The notes under the pieces are model-generated. The model saw nothing but the letters and a program-made list of their open reading frames with translations, searched no databases and was not told the origin of the DNA. Below are positions 32,151 to 36,130 of a stretch of 36,130 nucleotides of DNA, piece after piece (the first letter of the stretch is position 1; each line of letters starts with the position of its first letter). The stretch is taken from NCBI GenBank assembly GCA_016707175.1, contig JADJIB010000008.1, positions 1 to 36,130 on the forward strand, written 5' to 3'. Made by a program: the position numbers and the translations under genes. The DNA is from Candidatus Phosphoribacter hodrii (lineage in GTDB: Bacteria > Actinomycetota > Actinomycetes > Actinomycetales > Dermatophilaceae).

Positions 32151-33660
32151 CCCGAGCCGAACGTCCGCCTGCCGCCGAGGTAGGTGGCGGCCACCGGCAT
32201 CGTCCGCAGCCGCTGCCCCACCGCGGCTGAGTCGCCAGCCGCCCGTCCAACGGATCTGCTTCCAGCACAACGAGATCCGCACGGCTGCCCAGCGTCACGG
32301 TGGTGCAGCCGTCGGTGCTGCCGGCCAGCGCCTGCGCCGCAGTGAGAGACTGCCCGGCGTTCCACGGGTCACGCTCGTCCGCGCTGCGGTGCACAGCCGC
32401 CGCCATCGCCAGCCACGGGTCCAGCGGCGACACCGGCGCGTCGGAGCCGAGCAGCAGCGCGACGCCGGCCTCGACCATCTCACGCAGGGGGAAGCACCGA
32501 TCGGCTCGATCGGGCCAACACAACCGCGGTGACGTCGCGGTCGTCCAGCAGATGGGCCGGCTGCACACTGGCCCCACGCCGAGGCGAGCCATCCGCACGA
32601 CATCCGACGGCTGCATCAACTGCGCGTGCTCGATGGTCCCGCGGGCGCCCGTCGACTCGAACACGTCCAACGCCTGCGTGATCGCCGCGTCACCGATGGC
32701 GTGCACCGCCATCCGCAGGCCCGCCTGGGTCGCTCGCCGGGCCAACTCGGCGAGGTCCGCACCGGAGAAGTCTGCGCGACCACGCGGCTCCGCGAGACCG
32801 GACCCACCGGCATACTCCTCGTGGCAGTAGGCCGTGCGGGTGTTGAGCGAGCCGTCCGAGATGATCTTCAGCGGTCCCATCCGGCACCAGCCCGCCTGAG
32901 TCGCCAAGGACGTCGCTGCGCGCAGGCCGGCTGCGAGCACCGCGTCCAGCCCGGTGGGGTAGGTCGCCACACGGACCCGCAGGTCTTGAACCCCGGCCGC
33001 GAATCGCCTTGGCCAGTCGAGGAATCCGTCGCCGAACTCCATATCACCGACGCCGACGATCCCCAGCGCGGCGGCACGCGACACCGCGAGTCGGTATGCC
33101 GCGTCCTCGCCTCCTGCGACCCTGGCAGGCTGCCGATCCGGGTCCACACGGGATACCAGTCGTTCTCGACGAGGGCCCCTTCGGTCGCCGGTGCGCCGAG
33201 CAGGGCGAGCGCCGCCGAGTTGAGCCACCCGTTGTGTCCGTCACCGCTGACGAGAGCGACCGGGTGCCGCCCGGACACGGCGTCGAGCTCGGCCACAGTG
33301 GGCTGGCGGGCCCAGGTCGCCGACCGATGACCGAAGCCGACGACCACACTGTCCGCGTCGTTCACCGGCAGTGTGTCGAGGTGTCGACGGATCCGGTCGG
33401 TGACCCTCGTCTGGGCTCGTCGTGCCCGATAGGTCGAGACGCGAGAGGGTGTCGGCCCACTGGGCCAGGTGGACGTGGTGATCCCACAGCCCAGGGATGA
33501 TCCACCGGCCCTCGCCGTCGTGGACGTCGCTGTCGCGCGGGTCCGGCGTGACCGTCGGGGCCAGGTCGATGACGCGACCGGCGCGCATCCGCACGTCGAC
33601 GCTCCCCTGCGGTGCCGGCACCCCGCCGACCGGAACGACCCGCACGTTGCGCAGGAGCAC
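32135..33660 (-). pseudogene. Amidohydrolase-family protein (YtcJ-like, Amidohydro_3), multiply frameshifted
   Basis: Begins MLLRNVRVVPVGGVPAPQGS at GTG 33660, with the metal-binding HxH in GLWDHHVHLAQW. Later pieces in other frames are GDGHNGWLNSAALALLG, GIVGVGDMEFGDGFLDWP, MAVHAIGDAAITQALDVFE, GTIEHAQLMQP and the Asp-containing LLLGSDAPVSPLDPWLAM, all typical of YtcJ-like amidohydrolases, whose substrates are mostly unknown. Shifts are needed near 33410, 33125, 32580 and 32230. It ends with a TAG at 32135 and overlaps the end of the convergent GH1 gene by 16 bp. Confidence 0.8.
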
Positions 33661-33865
33661 CTGGGGCAGCGGTCGAGGTCGGCACCGGAGTCAGCCCCGG
33701 CGCTCGGCCCGGCGGACTCGACAGGCATGCGGAGGCCTTTCGCGCGGGGAGCAGACGCCCTCACGCTAGCGCCCGAACCGGCCGCTCGCCTCGCCCTGCG
33801 GGGGCACCGAGACGCCCATGGGAGACTTGGGCGCAGGGGAAACCAGCCGCGCAGGGAGGATGTCG

Positions 33866-34484
33866 ATGTCGTCGCCGATCACGAGGCATGCCGTCGGAAG
33901 GTATGCCGTCGGGCTGGCTGCCGTCGCACTCGTCGGAGCCTGCTCGTCAGGCCCCAGTGCTGCCACGGCCACGTCCGGCGCCACCGCCGCGACGAGTGCC
34001 CGATCGACGGCTGGCGCCACGGCCACGGTGCGCCCGACCGCGACCGCCGCGGCGACGCCGACCTATCCGAGCGACGTTCCGGCCGCAGCCCAGGCCAACA
34101 CCCCGGCCGGAGCGTTGGCGTTCACGCGCTACTTCTTCGGGCGGCTCAACGCGGCATACGCCACGGGGCAGACGGGACTGCTGCGTCCGCTGGGCACGGC
34201 GAAGTGCACAGGGTGCGGGACGCTCGAGGACGAGGCGGCAGCGGTGACGAGCGGCGGGCGGCATACCGTGTCCGAGCCGATGTTGTTGCGAGAAGTGACG
34301 GCGAGCAACGAACCGCACATCGAGGGCCAGACGCCGGTCGACGTGTTGTTCCGACTGCGCGCGACCAAGATCGTCGATCCGCAGGAGCGGCGGCCGACCC
34401 TGGCGGAGAAGAACGGGATCTATCTCGTGTCACTGCTGCGACGGTGTTGTGTGGCGGGTCAGCTCCATCACCCTCATGCAGTAG
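33866..34484 (+). CDS. DUF6318-like secreted lipoprotein, frameshift near C-terminus
   Basis: N-terminal signal peptide with lipobox LVGAC, then an Ala/Thr-rich spacer and a domain starting YPSDVPAAAQANTPAGALAF (about residues 75-94) with KCTGCGTLEDEA, which resembles DUF6318 lipoproteins of actinobacteria; function unknown. After IYLVSLL the frame is lost near 34435-34450, and the likely ending VVWRVSSITLMQ reaches TAG 34482-34484. The uncorrected frame runs on to 34807. ATG 33866 is favoured over 33860 by spacing from GGAGG. Divergent from the amidohydrolase gene. Confidence 0.7.
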
Positions 34485-34538
34485 CCGTCACCGACAGTCG
34501 TATCCGACGGCCGTCACCGCCCCTGGCCTGCGCCCCGG

Positions 34539-35164
34539 TCAGGCGGGCGGCACCACGGTCCGACCGCCCAGCACGTCGGCCAGCGGCACTCGCACCCAGA
34601 CGATCTGGGCCATCGCTGGCAATTTCGAGCCATGCGCCGGTTGCCCCCGTCTGCGGCCCTTCCAGCCCGATCAGATCGTTACGCTCGACGCGGTCTCGAC
34701 GGTTTCGATTCTCGGTCACCTGTCGGTCGGCAGTACGCCAATCGCTCGCTTGCACGACGACCTGCCGGAGGCGGGCTTGGTCCACAACCACCTGCCAGGC
34801 CACCTGACGAAGTCGTTGACCAGAACCGGGCCGGACACTGAGGGTGGGGACTACGCGGATCCGCGGCCTGGCAGCGGAGCCGGTGCACCTGGTGGTGGTG
34901 CCGGAGGCATTCCTCCCGACGGTTCGCCGGGCTGTCTCGGAACTGCCTCTCCCGAGCCGGTGCTTTGCCGGAGCCCTGTGAAACCAGCGTCGAAACCATT
35001 GGACCCGACGTCTCCCCGACCCTGGTCGACCCCGTCGATCCAGGCGACTCCATGGCGATCCCGCCCCTGGCCTGCCGGCGTTGTCGTCCTTCCGGCCGCA
35101 GCCGGCCATGAGCAGCAGCAATGACGGTGACCGCGGCGGCGACGCGAAGGTGAGCCAGCGGCAT
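34539..35164 (-). pseudogene. Putative lipoprotein, frameshifted, function unknown
   Basis: Starts MPLAHLRVAAAVTV at ATG 35164, which lies inside a GTATGCCG octamer. A one-base shift leads to LLLLMAGCGRKDDN, a lipobox-like end of a signal peptide. Further pieces lie in different frames: MESPGSTGSTRVGETSGPMV, GPVLVNDFVRWPGRWLW and the end PAMAQIVWVRVPLADVLGGR followed by a stop at 34539-34541. I do not recognise a family. It lies downstream of the protease gene on the same strand and converges on the DUF6318-like gene. Confidence 0.4.
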
Positions 35165-35218
35165 ACCAAAGAAGGCCAGGCGAGCCGACCGAAACGCGCA
35201 CTGGCGCGCCCGAGGATT

Positions 35219-35232
35219 CCTGGCGCGCCAGG
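35219..35232. repeat. 14-bp perfect palindrome
   Basis: CCTGGCGCGCCAGG in the 84-bp gap between the protease stop and the lipoprotein start. GGCGCGCC also occurs 17 bp to the left. It could be a terminator stem without T-run or a binding site. Confidence 0.4.
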
Positions 35233-35248
35233 CGAGGGCTGGGAACGG

Positions 35249-36130
35249 TCACAGCCAACGGCGGAGTCGGAACAGGCTCCACGCACCGCCGTCGAAGTAG
35301 GGCGAGAGCATGATCGTCGGGCCGGAGATCCGGCCGATCCGGCTGTTGACGCTGCTGAGCCCGGGCCTCAGTCACCGTTGTAGCCAGAGCCAGCCGCCAC
35401 CGGACGAGCCGCGGGTCATGTCACATGGGATCTTCACCGTTCGCGACCAGAAGAACCAGGCGTCCCACTGCGAGGTCGAGCCCCAGCACTGCATGAGGTC
35501 GCCGCCGTCGAACGGCTACTCGGCCGGGTAGCCGAACGCGTTCTCCCAGACACCGGGCTTCCTGCTGCGGTTGGTCGCGTCAGGCCCCGGGCCGCCGGGG
35601 CGTAGCTTCGACGAGGTGCCAGCCCCAGTTGGTGTTCGCGGATCGGTACGTCCATGTCCTGGGGAGAAGTCAGAGCTGTTCGTCCACGCGGTCCTCGACT
35701 ACAAATGGTTCGCCGACCAGGTGCCGTGGCGGCCGCGGGCGTCAGTCCACGTCGTAGGCCGGCACGAAGGTCCAGTTGCTGAAGCAGGTACCACCGCTGC
35801 CGCCTAGCACGCAGTGCCCGGCCGTCCAGATGGCGTCTGCCTCGGAGTTGAGCTGGCTGGTTCCGGAGCACACGCAGTTGCCGTCGGGCTTGCTGAAGAA
35901 CACCCGGCCTGGCGGTGTAGGCGCTGGGCACGTAGTAGGGCAGGTTTCGTTGTAGGCCGTCACCAGCCGGCCGTCGCCGCCGGGCCGGGGACCTTGCTCG
36001 ATGCATCTTCAGCACGGCGGACCGGACCGTCGTTGGTCACCGGTTTCAGGCCGGCCTTCTGGTCGGCGACCTGCTTCTGCACGTATGCCTTGGCGCTGGC
36101 TTCCAGCGTGGAATCCTCTTCGGCGGGCTT
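35249..36130 (-). pseudogene. Trypsin-like (S1/V8-type) secreted serine protease, 5' partial, frameshifted
   Basis: Enters from the right edge. The catalytic His is in WTAGHC (about 35845) preceded by GNCVCSGTSQLNS; FVPAYD and a YGTW-like WSANH stretch follow in other frames; FGYPAE, then the Ser region CDMTRGSSGGGW (about 35390-35430), and a C-terminal SVNSRIGRISGPTIMLSPYF ending at TGA 35249-35251. This is the layout of secreted actinobacterial trypsin-like peptidases with a propeptide; the upstream KPAEEDSTLEASAKAYVQKQ fits that propeptide. At least four frame breaks occur, including a TAG at about 35529. Confidence 0.75.

Larger units (their letters stand above)
1820..35167. repeat. Dispersed octamer GTATGCCG / CGGCATAC, about 59 copies
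   Basis: I counted about 27 copies as GTATGCCG and 32 as CGGCATAC on the plus strand, roughly one per 600 bases, in genes of both strands and between genes. Uniform 70% GC composition predicts about 1.3. Inside genes it appears at Tyr-Ala (TAT GCC) and Ala-Tyr (GCA TAC) pairs, using codons otherwise rare here. Flanks are not conserved. Examples: 4079, 7110, 14097, 14121, 21147, 26527, 34259. Confidence 0.9.

Noticed and set aside
1..36130. tRNA, rRNA, riboswitch or insertion sequence
   Set aside because: I saw no tRNA T-arm and acceptor pairing, no rRNA consensus, no transposase with terminal repeats and no known riboswitch core; a covariance-model scan could still find something I missed.

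Overview
High-GC actinobacterial DNA. Gene content and codon use resemble Micrococcales of the Intrasporangiaceae type; this is an inference, because no rRNA or phylogenetic marker is present. No rRNA, tRNA, CRISPR array or intact insertion sequence was found. The octamer GTATGCCG/CGGCATAC occurs about 59 times on the two strands, where composition predicts one or two.

Layout. 1-4.1 kb (minus strand): a partial XRE/ImmA-type regulator-protease with a frameshift, a decayed stretch, an AAA ATPase, and a frameshifted alpha/beta-hydrolase. 4.1-5.4 kb: pdxY and a rhodanese. 5.4-19.1 kb: a catabolic island. 19.1-27.2 kb: ordinary single genes (Fpg/Nei glycosylase, App1-type phosphatase, cupin, AraC-type regulator, MalY-type PLP lyase, penicillin-binding lipoprotein, SRPBCC protein) plus a 600-bp intergenic region holding three different repeat structures. 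27.3-36.1 kb: SulP transporter, MOSC protein, ECF sigma factor, GH1 glucosidase, amidohydrolase, two lipoproteins and a trypsin-like protease, nearly all broken by frameshifts.

The island is the main point of interest. It encodes a PDR-type ferredoxin reductase, a cytochrome P450, a glutamine-synthetase-like gamma-glutamyl ligase, an acetoacetate-decarboxylase-like protein, a MarR regulator, PuuD- and PuuC-like enzymes, HpaG-, HpaD- and HpaE-like enzymes of homoprotocatechuate meta-cleavage, an APC permease and a second class I amidotransferase. Five copies of one 20-bp palindrome (ATCGTTTG-N4-CAAACGAT type) lie on the predicted -10 boxes of all five main promoters. I infer one regulon, probably repressed by the MarR protein. 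It would import an amine (a phenethylamine/tyramine/dopamine-like aromatic amine is the best guess), protect it by gamma-glutamylation, oxidise it with the P450, remove the glutamyl group and cleave the resulting catechol. HpaF, HpaH and HpaI equivalents are not in the window.

Frame disruptions cluster in the first 3.2 kb and the last 8 kb, several at G or C runs, while 4.1-27.2 kb reads cleanly. Either the ends are low-quality assembly or these genes are really decaying; the sequence alone cannot decide.
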